This document shows positions 34,593-45,900 of a stretch of 64,000 bases of DNA, one piece after another. Source of the stretch: Anomaloglossus baeobatrachus. Taxonomy: Eukaryota > Chordata > Amphibia > Anura > Aromobatidae. Made by a program: the position numbers and the translations under genes. Location of the stretch: NCBI RefSeq assembly GCF_048569485.1, contig NC_134353.1, positions 703,583,458 through 703,647,457 on the forward strand, read 5' to 3'. Below the pieces are notes generated by a model. That model made no database searches. It had not been told where the DNA came from and saw only the letters and a list, made by a program, of their open reading frames with translations. Every line of letters starts with the position of its first letter. The first letter of the stretch is position 1.

Positions 34593-35219
34593 TAATAGAG
34601 GGGTAACAATACGCTGGGATCACGGGATTTAATCTCTCTTTTTATACACCTTAAATTCTTGTTTTCTTTTGCAGCTGCTGCTTGACATTGAGTACTGCTG
34701 TTCAGCATACTTTTAACCAGAATACCCAAGACTTTTTCCTGTTCTGTAGTCCTGAGTTTATCTCCATTTAATGTATTCGCAGCTATAGGATTACTCCGTC
34801 CTAGGTGCATTACTTTACATTTATCAACATTCAATTTCATTTGCCAAGTGTCTGCCTATTCCGACATCTTATCCAAATCGTTTTGTAATATTGTACTATC
34901 AAGGTCTGTTTTTAATATCCTACATAGTTTGGTGTCATCAGCAAAAAACTGACACTTTACTATCAATCCCATCCACATGGGCTTTTAGACAAAATGGAGA
35001 CGAAAAAAAGAGAAAGACTCCAATAAGAGAAGATGTCACTTATAAGGTACCTGGATGTAAATTTTTATTTGTGATTATGACTATGTCTCATTAGTACTCT
35101 GGTTCCTCTCTGGTCCACAGTCTGATGATGGCTGTTAATAACAACTCCCAGTATCTCCTTACCATTGTTAAGGACAAACTGGGAGTTGTAGGTTCATGCT
35201 ATATAATTGTATATGGGGC

Positions 35220-35790
35220 TGACTTGACATTACAATTTATTGCTGCACTAATCTTGGTGATGGATTAATGCATTATTGGTGGTTCAAGTGATGTATTCAT
35301 GTACTCATGGTGGTTCTAGTGATGTATTCATGTTGATTATGGTACTGGTGTTGTATTCATTTACTGATGATGGTTCTGGTGATATATTCAGGTATTGATG
35401 GTTGTTCTAGTGACACATTTTTATACTGATGGTAATTTTGTTGACGTATTCATGTATTGTTGAAGGTTCTGGGGGCATATTCATGTACTGAAGATTGTTC
35501 TTGTGCCGTATTTATTTACTGATGATTGTTCTGGTGATGTTTTTATATAGTATTGGTGGCTTTGGTGTTCTATTCATGTACTGATGATGGTTCTGATGAT
35601 GAATTCAGAACTGTCCGAACAGGAATATGTCACCAGAACCATCATCAGTACACTAATAATTTACTGGGACCAATGTCAGTAAATTAATATATCACCAGAA
35701 CCACTATCCAAACAGGAATACATCACCAGAATCACCATTAGTAGATTAATATGTCACCAGAAACACTGTCAGTACAGGAATACAGCACCA
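35220..35790 (+). repeat. Minisatellite array 2 of copy B
   Basis: Degenerate units near 30 bp of GTACTGATGATGGTTCTGG TGATGTATTCAT type; in the last third (from about 35610) the units appear on the opposite strand (CACCAGAACCATCATCAGTA), so the array changes direction. Confidence 0.75.
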
Positions 35791-36990
35791 GAGCAACCTT
35801 TAGTTTTCTTTCAAACTGTATTTGTCATATGGCAGACACAAAAATCATCAATCATATCACGTTACCTATAATTGTGTCTGTTTACTATTCATTAGGCTAA
35901 TTACTAAATCCTGAACACCTTATTTAAAACCAAACGGACTCCATTATAGTAACCTTAACCTACATTAGATTTGATGGCTATCCTTAGCTCTGACATGAGT
36001 GATTCTATATCTTACTGTGAAATTGCACTCCCTGTTTCACCCCTAAAGTATAACACCCTTTTTACTTTTGCTGGTATTTTTGGTGAAAAATGTAACATTT
36101 CCAGTGGAAGTGATTGTCAGAGCTGACTCTTTGAAGGGGAAAGTGGTGCAGTAGCGATCCTGTTACCTTAGTCTCTGACTCATTTCATTGCTTGGAGACT
36201 GAAGGGTGGAGGTAATGGGTACCATTGGCTTAATCTGCTTGGGGTATCAAAATACTTTGTCCCTGCCCTGTTCTCATCCGCATTACAGCTACATCCCAGT
36301 ATGACAGTATATCTGTCAGTCCAATCTAAAATCTTCATATATGCCAGACAGTTAGCTCATGTTGAATGATTTGGGAATAGGTCAAGGACTCGGAGACATA
36401 ATGGGGATAAAAATTACTGTTGCTATGCTCTCAAGTGAATTAGACCTTAAAGCGTAACCGTTGTTTAATTTTTATTTCACAAATCAATAGTACACGTAAC
36501 TTTGTAATATATCTTAGACAAATTTGCTTCTTTCTCTGCCAGAATTGATGTCACAGGTGTGTTACGGTTGACAGACAATCCTGTGGTGTCTGGCTGCAGA
36601 AGGTTGCTGCATTTGGCTACACAAACTGCTCCCTGATATTCCATCCTTTCTTTCTTGGTGTGAATGGAGTTCCATGTATCTTACCAATTAGGGCTAACTC
36701 TTTCCCTTTTGGACCCTGTGGATATCTTGGCAGTTCAGTTGCAAATCCTTATTCCCACTCCCTGTTTCAATTTATACAATGGTTTACTCCTATTCTGTCC
36801 AAATTGCAAGCAGTGTCAAAACACATAGGTGTATGTTGCTGTCATTCTCCCAAAGTCATCTTGCAGATAAGTTGTCCATTTGCATTCCTCTGTTTGTTTT
36901 TCCTGTGTGTTGGTAGGTCTTGGTAGGGTTGACTAGTGCTCATCCCAGCCGGTAACTACCTAGGGCCTATTTCAGGGTCAGCCAGGGCCT
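35791..36990. other. Non-coding stretch with unclassified repeat
   Basis: The part starting TTAAAGCGTAACCGTTG near 36450 looks like the left end of an interspersed element with a possible TTAA edge, but I found no matching right end. 36890-37000 (GACTAGTGCTCATCCCAGCC, GGTCAGCCAGGGCCTAGG) resembles an LTR fragment of gypsy type. No gene is recognised. Confidence 0.4.
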
Positions 36991-36993
36991 AGG

Positions 36994-37066
36994 TAAACTG
37001 ATCAACGTATCGGATGAGATCGCACATGCGAACGCACGATAACTCGTAGCGTGTAAAGCAGCCTTT
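36994..37066. mobile_element. Harbinger-type MITE right-end fragment
   Basis: ACTCGTAGCGTGTAAAGCAG CCTTTAG matches the right ends of family 2 elements (3691, 34592). The left part is missing. Confidence 0.5.
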
Positions 37067-37074
37067 AGAATGGT

Positions 37075-37662
37075 GTTCCAAACGTTATTTCTTTATCTGC
37101 TAATGACCAAAGACTGACGTCCTCAACAATTTGAACCTCCCACTCTTCAAAATTTTTCACGAGCTGCGCCTATGCTCTGGAACACAATACCAAGAACAAT
37201 CCGATTAATTCCCAACATCTACACCTTTAAGCAGGCCCTAAAAATGCATTTCTTTAGACTAGCCTTTCACCTTACATCCCTCATCTAATCTAGTCACATT
37301 CTTTCCTTTCTGCTCTTCATAAAATTTACTTCCAATTCTTGTCCCCTGTATCTCCAATTCCATTACTCTCCATGTACTTTTTTACACTCTGTACCTGTAT
37401 ACATTCTGGCAGGCGACCGGTCCACGCAGCTTGTTTTGAATCCCCTATTAAATCTATGGCTGGACCATGTATGACAAGCTTTTCTCCCCCCATTCACCTT
37501 TTGTGCCTCCCCTATTTCCTCATAGACTGTAAGCTTACGAGCAGGGCCCTCACTCCTCCTGGTATCTTAATTTTGTTTTTTTGTATTGTCTCAAATTGTC
37601 TGTACAAGTCCCCTCTGAATTGTAAAGCACTGCAGAATATGTTGGCGCTATAGAAATAGAAC

Positions 37663-37695
<33 letters not shown>
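37075..37695 (+). mobile_element. L2-clade LINE 3' end
   Basis: Encodes the last residues of an L2/CR1 ORF2 (RAAPMLWNTIPRTIRLIP, FKQALKMHFFRLAF; about 37155-37270), then a 3' UTR ending with TAAGCTTACGAGCAGGGCCC and GCGCTATAGAAATAGAACTT followed by an (ATT)n run to 37695. This is the usual tail of the L2 copies also seen at 20329 and 38565. Confidence 0.82.
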
Positions 37696-37698
<3 letters not shown>

Positions 37699-37840
37699 GG
37701 TGCGGAACCTATCTAGGGATGTCAGGAGAGCCAGGGGCCAGTGGTAGGTTTTACTATCTTCCCCCTTCCCTAGACACTGGGTTTCCCTTCCCCCTTTTTG
37801 CCATTCATGTGGTATTCCCCCATACCAAGTGTGACAATTA
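37696..37840 (+). mobile_element. LTR 3'-end fragment (gypsy type)
   Basis: TGCGGAACCTATCTAGGGAT ... TTTGCCATTCATGTGGTATT ... AAGTGTGACA. The end motif resembles LTR ends of the Ty3/gypsy fossils. Fossil fragment only. Confidence 0.4.
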
Positions 37841-38072
37841 ATGAGTCATTATCAAAATTCTCAAATCTGAGGTAAAATCTGTACTCAGTGAAAACATTCC
37901 CATTACTGAGACAGGAGATGGCAGTTGTTACTGGTGAGATTCTTTGTAGATAGAAGAGGAAGGAGTGGGCAGAGCTTTGCCTCTAGCTCCTCCCTCTGCC
38001 TCTAGCTCCTCCCTCTGCCTCTAGCTCCTCCTTCCATCATCATAGAATCTCATCATTAACAATTGCCATCTT

Positions 38073-39102
38073 GTCACGTCTCCACCGGAGTCGACTTCTG
38101 CTTCAATCACCAGACGCTGCCGCGTCACCACTGTGGGCAGCGCTGGGGATGAGGGAACAGTCAGTGTCTCTGCTAGGCGCAGGCTCTGATCATCTATCAG
38201 GCTGAGGTTCACTAGGCCCTGCAGTACCACTGGTTGAATGTGGTGGTGTGTGCCTTCCGGCTGGAGTAGCTACCTTTCAGCTGGGGCCAATGGGAAGGCA
38301 CCACACCCCTCTTATGCTTTCTCCCTTTTGCTGGCAGATGCCAGATATAGTCCTGTAATTTCCTGCTAGACTCTGGCTCCTTGCTGTTTTTTGTATTCCC
38401 GTATATTGACCTTAGCTTGACCACCTGACCACTCTTCTGCCTGCCGTTCCTGTACTTCGCTGCTAGCTCTGGTTTTGACCCTTAGCTTGTTTGCCCGACC
38501 AGTCTTCTGCCTGCTGTTCCTGTAATTCGCTGCTTGTTCCGGTCTTGACCCTTAGCCTGATATCTGATATCTGATATCCCCTACCGTGGAAAGTTTCAAG
38601 AGGAACCTCAAGACCCACCTCTTCCAACATGCCTACAACCTACAATAGCCCTCAGTCGAGTAGACCACTGCGCAACCAGCTCTGTCCTCACCTATTCTAC
38701 CATCACCCATTCCCTGTAGACTTTGAGCCCTCGCGAGCAGGGTCCTCTCTCCTCCTATACCAGTCTGTTTTGTACTGTTAATGATTGTTGTACGTATACC
38801 CTCTTTCACTTGTAAAGCGCCATGGAATAAATGGCGCTATAATAATAAATAATAATAATAATCTGACCACTCTCCCGCCTGACGATTTTTGTCCCTGTTC
38901 TACCTTCTGGATTTGACCCTGCCTGGTTACTGCTCCTCTCAGGACCGCAGTTTTTTACAGGCAGCGATCACCTGGGCCCTGTCGTAATTCCAAATCCCTG
39001 TGTAGGGTTAAAGGTTTGCGGAATCCTGGTTCCTGCTCTGTGGACGGTTGCCTATATTCACCTGTTTCACCGATCCTGACTCCGTGGCTCCAGGCAGGTG
39101 AC
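38073..39102 (+). mobile_element. LTR fossil with nested L2 tail
   Basis: Starts TGTCACGTCTCCACCGG and ends GGCAGGTGACA, TG...CA. The sequence has repeated TTCTGCCTGCCGTTCCTGTA / TTGACCCTTAGCTTG words (three degenerate copies, about 38400-38560). An L2 tail (38565-38868) interrupts it. No clear flanking duplication. Probably a solo LTR, old. Confidence 0.55.
38565..38868 (+). mobile_element. L2-clade LINE 3' end nested in the LTR
   Basis: Encodes TVESFKRNLKTHLFQHAYNL then stop, followed by the L2-type tail with CCTCGCGAGCAGGGTCCTCT and GGCGCTATAATAATAAATAA. About 300 bp. Confidence 0.85.
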
Positions 39103-39109
39103 AGGTTAA

Positions 39110-39888
39110 TATTCTGAGGGCAAAAATTATTTTCTAGTGTAATGGTAATCTACAGAGGTACAGTATAGCTTGGGTGTTTTGATGTGGGACACCTATATTG
39201 TGCATGGTAAGCTTTCCTATGTAAACTTTTTGATTCTTTCAAAGTCTGTTTCCTGTTAGAAGATGCTGAAGAAATTCTTGGAAGTTTAATGAAATTTACC
39301 AACACTGCGGTTGCAATCATATTTTTGAGGAACCTGTGACATATTATTTATTTTTATGTGTGTAATATAAGTGTATGTGTGTGTATATATGCAATTGATT
39401 GTATACACATACTAATATACACACACTGCATACACAAACATCTCTATATACACTCATTCTTACATATATCCAAAACATTACATTGGACACTTGTTTAGAA
39501 AGCTGGACTACCTAGGGTCTGTCTCCACTCCCTATAATAATGTTTTTTTGCCTTGGTAGTGCTTGATCGGTAGAAAAACATTTCTTTAAAAAGCCTTGTC
39601 CTGTAGGTTCATTAATCATTTGAGCGCTGAGAGCAAGCGAGGCTTGGCTTGTAGGACTGCACAGTTTCCTGCCAAATATGTGGTGTAGGGGTGGGGGGAG
39701 GAAGACAAAAAGGAGATCCAAAACTGGTAGAGCTTGTCAACTGGGCATTAGTTTCTAGTAAAAATATACAGTGAGAGTTCTTAAAATTCCTCCATTCTAA
39801 ATGGCCATGGCCTATGCACCCAAAAGCTGCTCTTTTTCCTGTGCATCCATGTCTTTAAGCTTTGAGCAACTTAATGATTTCTTCCTGA
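39110..39888. other. Non-coding stretch
   Basis: AT-rich, with a TG/TA-rich run near 39350-39480. No frame or paired ends; a 69-codon minus frame at 39512-39721 has no support. Confidence 0.5.
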
Positions 39889-40225
39889 TACACTGTACAG
39901 TGAGATAGCGCTTTAATTCTAATTTTACTGTGGGTATTATGTACACTTTTTCATCATTATATCTCTATATATCTATATATCATTGTGTGTATGTATATAT
40001 ATCATTATATATACACTGTACAGTGAGATAGCGCTTTGTTAATTCTAATTTTACTGTGGGTATTATGTACACTTTTTCATCATTATATCTATATATATAT
40101 CTATATATGATTGTGTGTATGTATATATATCATTATATATAGTTATATATACACTGTACAGTGAGATAGCGCTTTGTTAATTCTAATTTTACTGTGGTTA
40201 TTATGTACAATTTTTCTTCATTATA

Positions 40226-40264
<39 letters not shown>

Positions 40265-40928
40265 TTCTGTGTATGTATATATATATATCATTATATACTG
40301 TACAGTGAGATAGTTCTTTGTTAATTCAAATTTTACTGTGGGTATTATGTACACTTTTTCATCATTATATCTATATATATATCTTTATATGATTGTGTGT
40401 ATGTATATATATATCATTATATATACACTGTATAGTGAGATAGTGCTTTCTTAATTCTAATTTTACAGTGGGTATTATGGACATTTTTTCATCATTATAT
40501 CTATATATATATATTTATATATCATTGTGTGTATGTATATATATCATTATTTATACACTGTACAGTGAGATATCGCTTTGTTAATTCTAATTTTACTGTG
40601 AGTATTATGTACAATTTTTCTTCATTATGTGTGTATATATATATACATATATATATATAAATCATTGTGTGTATGTATATATACCTTATTATATATACTG
40701 TACAGTGAGATAGCGCTTTGTTTATTTTAATTTTACAATGGCTATTATGTACACTTTTTCATCATTATATGTACTGTATATATCCATATATCATTGTGTG
40801 CGTGTGTATATATATATATATATATATTTACATATATATAATATATATTTATATATATCTATATATGTCTATACATCATTATATATACACTGTACAGTGA
40901 GATAGCACTTTGTTTATTTTAAGTTTAC

Positions 40929-40968
<40 letters not shown>

Positions 40969-40990
40969 TGTATATATATATTATATTGCA
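39889..40990. repeat. Tandem array of about 125-190-bp units
   Basis: Eight copies of CACTGTACAGTGAGATAGCG CTTT followed by TAATTTTACTGTGGGTATTA and a variable (TA)n stretch. Units start near 39890, 40012, 40151, 40298, 40425, 40555, 40697 and 40887. Length varies mainly through the (TA)n parts. CTGTACAG is itself a palindrome. Confidence 0.88.
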
Positions 40991-41924
40991 TTGACATTGC
41001 TTAATGCTTTGCCGGTATTTGCAGATCTGCCTTAGGTTACATGTAAACAAAGTGAATATTTCGAGGGCAAAAAGTCCAGGATTTTTTTTCTCGTTGTTGA
41101 CTTACAGTACGTTTCTCATACTTGACAGAGAGACAAGGAGAGTTCTGTAATGCTGCATAGATTTGTTTTTTTCATCCGTCAAATGATTTGTGAAAGGTTC
41201 TTGGCTTCCTGGAAAGCATATGTTGCTTGCAGTGATCACAGCACTTGCAGCCTCACCAATCCTAGATGAACATGCAGTGAGATTATGGAAAAAATATTCC
41301 AGGATCGTATGTCATCGCCCGCTGGTTCTTAAAGCTGGGGTTGTGACCTCCCCAGAGGGGGTTGCAATATCCAAGTTGGGTGGTCCCCAACTCTCTGTTT
41401 TTAATTAGTGAGCCCCTATTTCTAATCCAGCTAATAAGTAAAGTGTTAAAACTTCCTACTTTTTAGTTTTTAGTTTACTTTTTTGTTTGTTTACAAACAT
41501 TGAACTGGATGACGTGTTACTTTAGCTAAAGCAAAATATTCCTTGGAAACCTTTGGATTGTTTATCAGCTTTATGTACTTGACGGTTTAAAGTAATGTAC
41601 ATGTAGATGTCTTGAAACTAATGTATAGGATTGCATGTCAATCATTTTTCTTAGAATAATTAACTATAAAAAAATATATATTTATTATTCTGTTTATTGT
41701 ATTTACACTATTTTGAGCGGGAGTGTTATTTCTATTATTTTCCTTAATTGTGTATAAGTAGTTACTGATCTTTCCAGAATATGGAAAGCATGTTCTTCTT
41801 TCCTTAAAAATCATTTTTGTAATTAAGTTTAATTAAAATTGTCTATTGTTGGCTGCAGAATGAGTTATCTGAGAAACCCTCAGTGAGCTTATTCTGGCAG
41901 GAGAGCTTGTTACTATTATCTGCT
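40991..41924. other. Non-coding stretch
   Basis: No credible frame or paired ends; an unclassified GC-balanced patch lies near 41310-41400. Confidence 0.45.
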
Positions 41925-41927
41925 TTA

Positions 41928-42156
41928 GGGTATGTGCGCACGTTGCTTTTTACCTGCTTTTTACCTGCTTTTTTGCTGCTTTTTCTTCTGCGCTGTTTAA
42001 TGCCAAAATGGATGTGTTCTTCTATTCAAGCAAAGTCTATGGGAATTTGGGTTTCTTGTTCACACTATGTTGTTCAAAATGCTGCCTTTTTGTGGCAGAA
42101 CTTTATCCTGATGTTTTCTCAGCTGACTTCTAAGGACCCATGTAATATAAGCTGAA
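41928..42156. mobile_element. MITE left part, cut by the hAT insertion
   Basis: GGGTATGTGCGCACGTTGC after TTA, then repeated TTTTTACCTGC. This is the inverse of the ends at 165-250 and 17216-17293. I could not find its right end beyond the hAT element. Confidence 0.45.
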
Positions 42157-42540
42157 TAGTGATGAGCGAGCATGCTTGTCACTACTCGGTACTCGCACGA
42201 GTATCGCTGTACTCGGGCTGCTCGGCGGGGACCGAGTAATCTCGCGATACTCGTGCTGTACTCGTGGTCTTCATTTCTGCATGTTGGCGCTCTTTTGAGA
42301 GCCAGCCCTCATGCAGGGATTGGCTGGCAGACCACTGCAATGCCACAGCCCTGTTAGTTGTGGAATTGCAGTGATTGGCCGGCCTGCACAGCGTGACCGA
42401 GCCTTTATATCGGCCGGCGCGCTGTGCTCTGCTCACAGCTATTCAGACAGTCAGTGTAGGGAGAGTGTCGCTGATTCAGGGAAAGCTTTGCGGCCCTTTA
42501 TAGCTTTTTCAGTTGCAGGGCTGCAAACAGTGTGACCAAA

Positions 42541-42745
42541 AGTCCTTCTCAGGACTATTCTAGTTGTATACAGGCAGGCAGGGTATAGCCAGGTCGGAGT
42601 ACAGTAGCAGAGTCCTTCTCAGGACTATTGTTGCTATATACAGGCAGGGTATAGCCAGGTCTGAATACAGGCTAGTGACCAAAAGAGTCCTTGTCAGGAC
42701 TATTGTACCAGTATACAGGCAGGCAGGCAGGCAGGGTAGTGGTGA
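42541..42745 (+). repeat. Short direct repeats in the hAT 5' leader
   Basis: Three imperfect units of AGTCCTTCTCAGGACTATT followed by TATACAGGCAGGCAGGGTA and TAGCCAGGTC, starting near 42540, 42609 and 42686. AGTCCTTCTCAGGACT is itself an inverted repeat. They lie between the left end and the gene start, where a promoter would be expected. Confidence 0.75.
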
Positions 42746-42964
42746 CCGTATACCAGCCTTCATCATATCTGGGGCTGGTGTACACAGTGTAAAACAGTCC
42801 AGATAGTGTCTGACTTGTCTGTAATTGTCGCTCCCCAAAAAAACCTGTTAGGTTATTATTGCGTCCGTGCTTGGTTTTTAAAACCGCACGTGTGTGCCTG
42901 TTGGTGGCAGCGTACAGGTGCACTTGTGTGCAATTTCCACACACTTTGATATAACGCACAAGTA

Positions 42965-45900
42965 GTGAATATACACGTCAGCAGTGCACAGCATTGCAAA
43001 ATGCGCAAGGGCATTGGCAAGGAACAAGGAAGTGGACGTGATGGTGGTGCAGGCAGAGGCCGAGGTCGTGGGCAAGCTCTAATTTCGCCACAACAAAGGG
43101 CCACATCTAGTCGCTCGCACGTCCTGTCCCAAATTCTTGGGGACCGCAGCAGTACACCGCTCTTGAACCAAGACCAGTGTCAACAGGTTGTTAGTTGGAT
43201 AGCGGATAATGCTTCCAGTCAGATTGGCACCACCACAAACACTCTGCCTTCCACACGGTCAAGTGTCAGTAGCCGTGATACTGCACCGCACATTTCTGAA
43301 CCTGATCCTCCTTCCTACCACCAGGCTGAGTACACGTCCTCCTCGGACATTAATGATCCCACACTTGGACACTCGGAAGAGCTGTTCACGTTTCCATTCA
43401 CACATTCTGGCCTCTCGCCAGCTCATATTGAAGTGGGTCATGAGGAGATCGTCTGTACAGATGGCCAAATATTTGAGCAGCCACGTTCTCACGAAGTTGG
43501 CAACGTGTCTCAACAAGTGGTGGACGATGATGAGACACAATTGTCAGCAAGTCAGGAGGAGGAGCAGGGTGCGGAAGAGGAAGACGACGTGGTGGATGAT
43601 CCAGTAACTGACCCAACCTGGCAAGAGGATATGCAGAGCGAGGACAGCAGTGCACAGGGGGAGGGAGGCGTAGCATCACAACAGGCAGTAAGAAGCAGGG
43701 TGGTGGCCCCAGGCAGAAGTCAGGCAACCGTTCCCCGGAACAACACGACGACACAAGGTGCCTGTACAAATGTTAGGTCTTCCCGAGTCTGGCAGTTTTT
43801 TAAGTTGGATCCAGATGATTCAAAAAAGGCCATTTGCAACACCTGCCGTGCCAGCATCAGCAGGGGTACCAAAACTAGCAGCCTGACCACCACCAGCATG
43901 ATCAGGCACATGTCAGCCAAGCACCCGACTTTGTGGGAAGTACAACAGAGTCGAGGAGCAGTGCTTGCTGATGTCACTGCTACGTCTTCGCTGGTTGTGC
44001 ATGCGAGCCAATCCTCTGTCCATGCTGCCTGCGAACAAGCCTCCTCCACTCCTGCACCTGCAGTTGCCTACGCAGAAAGAACACCATCATCAAGCACGTC
44101 CTTGTCCCAGCGCAGCGTTCAGTTATCCATTCAGCAAACCTTTGAACGCAGGCGCAAATACACTGCCAACACCCCACATGCCACAGTTCTAAATGCTAAC
44201 ATTTCGCGACTGCTTGCGCTGGAAATGTTGCCTTTTAGGCTGGTGGAGACAGAAGCATTCCGTGACCTGATGGCGGCAGCTGTCCCACGTTACTCGGTCC
44301 CCAGCCGCCACTATTTCTCCCGGTGTGCCGTCCCCGCGTTGCATAACCACGTGTCACAAAACATCACACGTGCCCTGAACAACGCTGTTTCACCCAAGGT
44401 CCACCTAACCACAGACACGTGGACAAGTGCTTGTGGGCAAGGCCGCTACATCTCGTTGACGGCACACTGGGTTAATATTGTGGAAGCTGGGACCCAGTCT
44501 GAGCGAGGGACGGAACACGTCCTTCCCACACCAAGGTTTGCAGGCCCTACCTCAGTCAGTGTTTCACCCACACTCTACAGCTCAGGAATGTCATGCTCTT
44601 CAGCCTCCTCCTCCTCCTGCGCATCCTCATCCACTGTGCCCTCCACACCAGTCACAAGCTGGAAGCACTGCAGCACTGCCTCGGCGAAGCGGCAACAGGC
44701 TGTGCTGAAGCTAATCTGCATAGGTGACAAACCCCACAATGCAGAAGAGCTGTGGACAGCTCTGAAACAGCAGGCAGATCACTGGCTCACACCTCTGAAC
44801 CTAAAGCCAGGAAAGGTCGTGTGTGACAATGGCCGGAACCTGGTGGCGGCTTTGAGGCGAGGCCAGCTGACACATGTTCCATGCGTGGCCCATGTGCTCA
44901 ACCTCGTGGTTCAGCGGTTTATAAAGTCATACCCAGAGCTGTCTGATCTGCTGGTAAAAGTTCGCCGCCTGTCTGCACATTTTCGAAAGTCACCTACTGC
45001 TTCAGCCGGCCTTGCCGGCTTTCAGCGCCGTTTGCATCTTCCGGCTCACAGACTGGTGTGTGATGTCCCCACGCGTTGGAATTCAACTCTGCACATGTTG
45101 GTCAGGATATGTGAGCAGAAGAGGGCAGTTGTTGAGTACCTGCATCACCTAAGCCGTCGGGAAATGGGTCAAACTCCACACATAACACCTGAGGAGTGGA
45201 GATGGATGTCAGACCTATGTACCATCCTCCAAAACTTTGAGGACTCCACCAAGATGGTGAGTGGTGATGACGCCATTATTAGCGTCACCATGCCGCTACT
45301 CTGCCTTCTAAAACGGTCTCTGCTGAAAAACAAACATGATGCATTGCAGGCGGAGCGCGATGAGTTTGAGCAAGAAACAGTAGTGGGTGTGGGTGATAAC
45401 ACACAGCCCAGCCTCGTCTCATCACAACGTGCAGTGGAGGACTATGACGAGGAGGAGGATGAAGACATGGAGCAACTCTCCGGCCAAATTGAGGATATGA
45501 CATGCACACCAGTCATATCCTCGGTTCAGCGTGGCTGGCCAGAGGACAGGGTAGATGAGGAGGAGGAGGAGGAGGAGGAGGACAGCATGTTCAGTCATCT
45601 TGTTGGTCAGGCTACTGAAGTCCTGGCTGTTAAGAGTCTGGCGCACATGGCTGACTTTATGGTAAGCTGCCTGTCTCGTGACCCTCGCGTTAAGAACATC
45701 TTGGCCGACAATCATTACTGGTTGGTAACACTGTTAGACCCACGCTACAAGGAGAACTTTTTGTCTCTTATTCCCGTGGAGGAGAGGTCAACCAAAATGC
45801 AGCAGTTTCGGAAGGCCATACTCACGGAAGTAGGCAAAGCATTCCCCTCACAAAACGCTAGCGGCATAGGTCAGGAATCAGTGGACAACCGAGGCGTACA

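Larger units (their letters stand above)
32505..34983 (-). mobile_element. CR1/L2-group LINE, reverse-transcriptase C-terminus, with nested insertions
   Basis: On the minus strand from 34980: FADDTKLCRI (the FADD box of the reverse transcriptase), MKLNVDKCKVMHLGRSNPIA, EKVLGILVKSMLNSSTQC, RDPSVLLPLY, then after the MITE at 34036-34592 degraded sequence (near 33840-34030), and after the hammerhead element the C-terminal end KGFFAVRAVRLWNALPQGVV ... TTTAFKKGLDDFLSTHN (33060-32930). Stops and frameshifts show it is dead. 32505-32845 has GCGCCACCTGGTGG and could be 3' UTR or a different repeat; I cannot assign it. Confidence 0.78.
31396..35790 (+). repeat. Composite repeat, copy B, split by a nested LINE
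   Basis: The plus-strand counterpart of 14041-16015. Array 1 is at 31650-32240 and the first part of the core at about 32390-32500 (GGGATGTGCTGCAGAAGA ... GGATGTGAA). The second part of the core starts at about 34985 (AGACAAAATGGAGACG, AGACTCCAATAAGAGA, AAGGTACCTGGATGTAAA), followed by array 2 at 35220-35790. In copy A the two core parts are separated by only about 14 bp, so 32501-34984 here is an insertion. Confidence 0.6.

Noticed and set aside
40718-40900. 60-codon frame rich in Ile/Tyr
   Set aside because: Translation of a (TA)n microsatellite.
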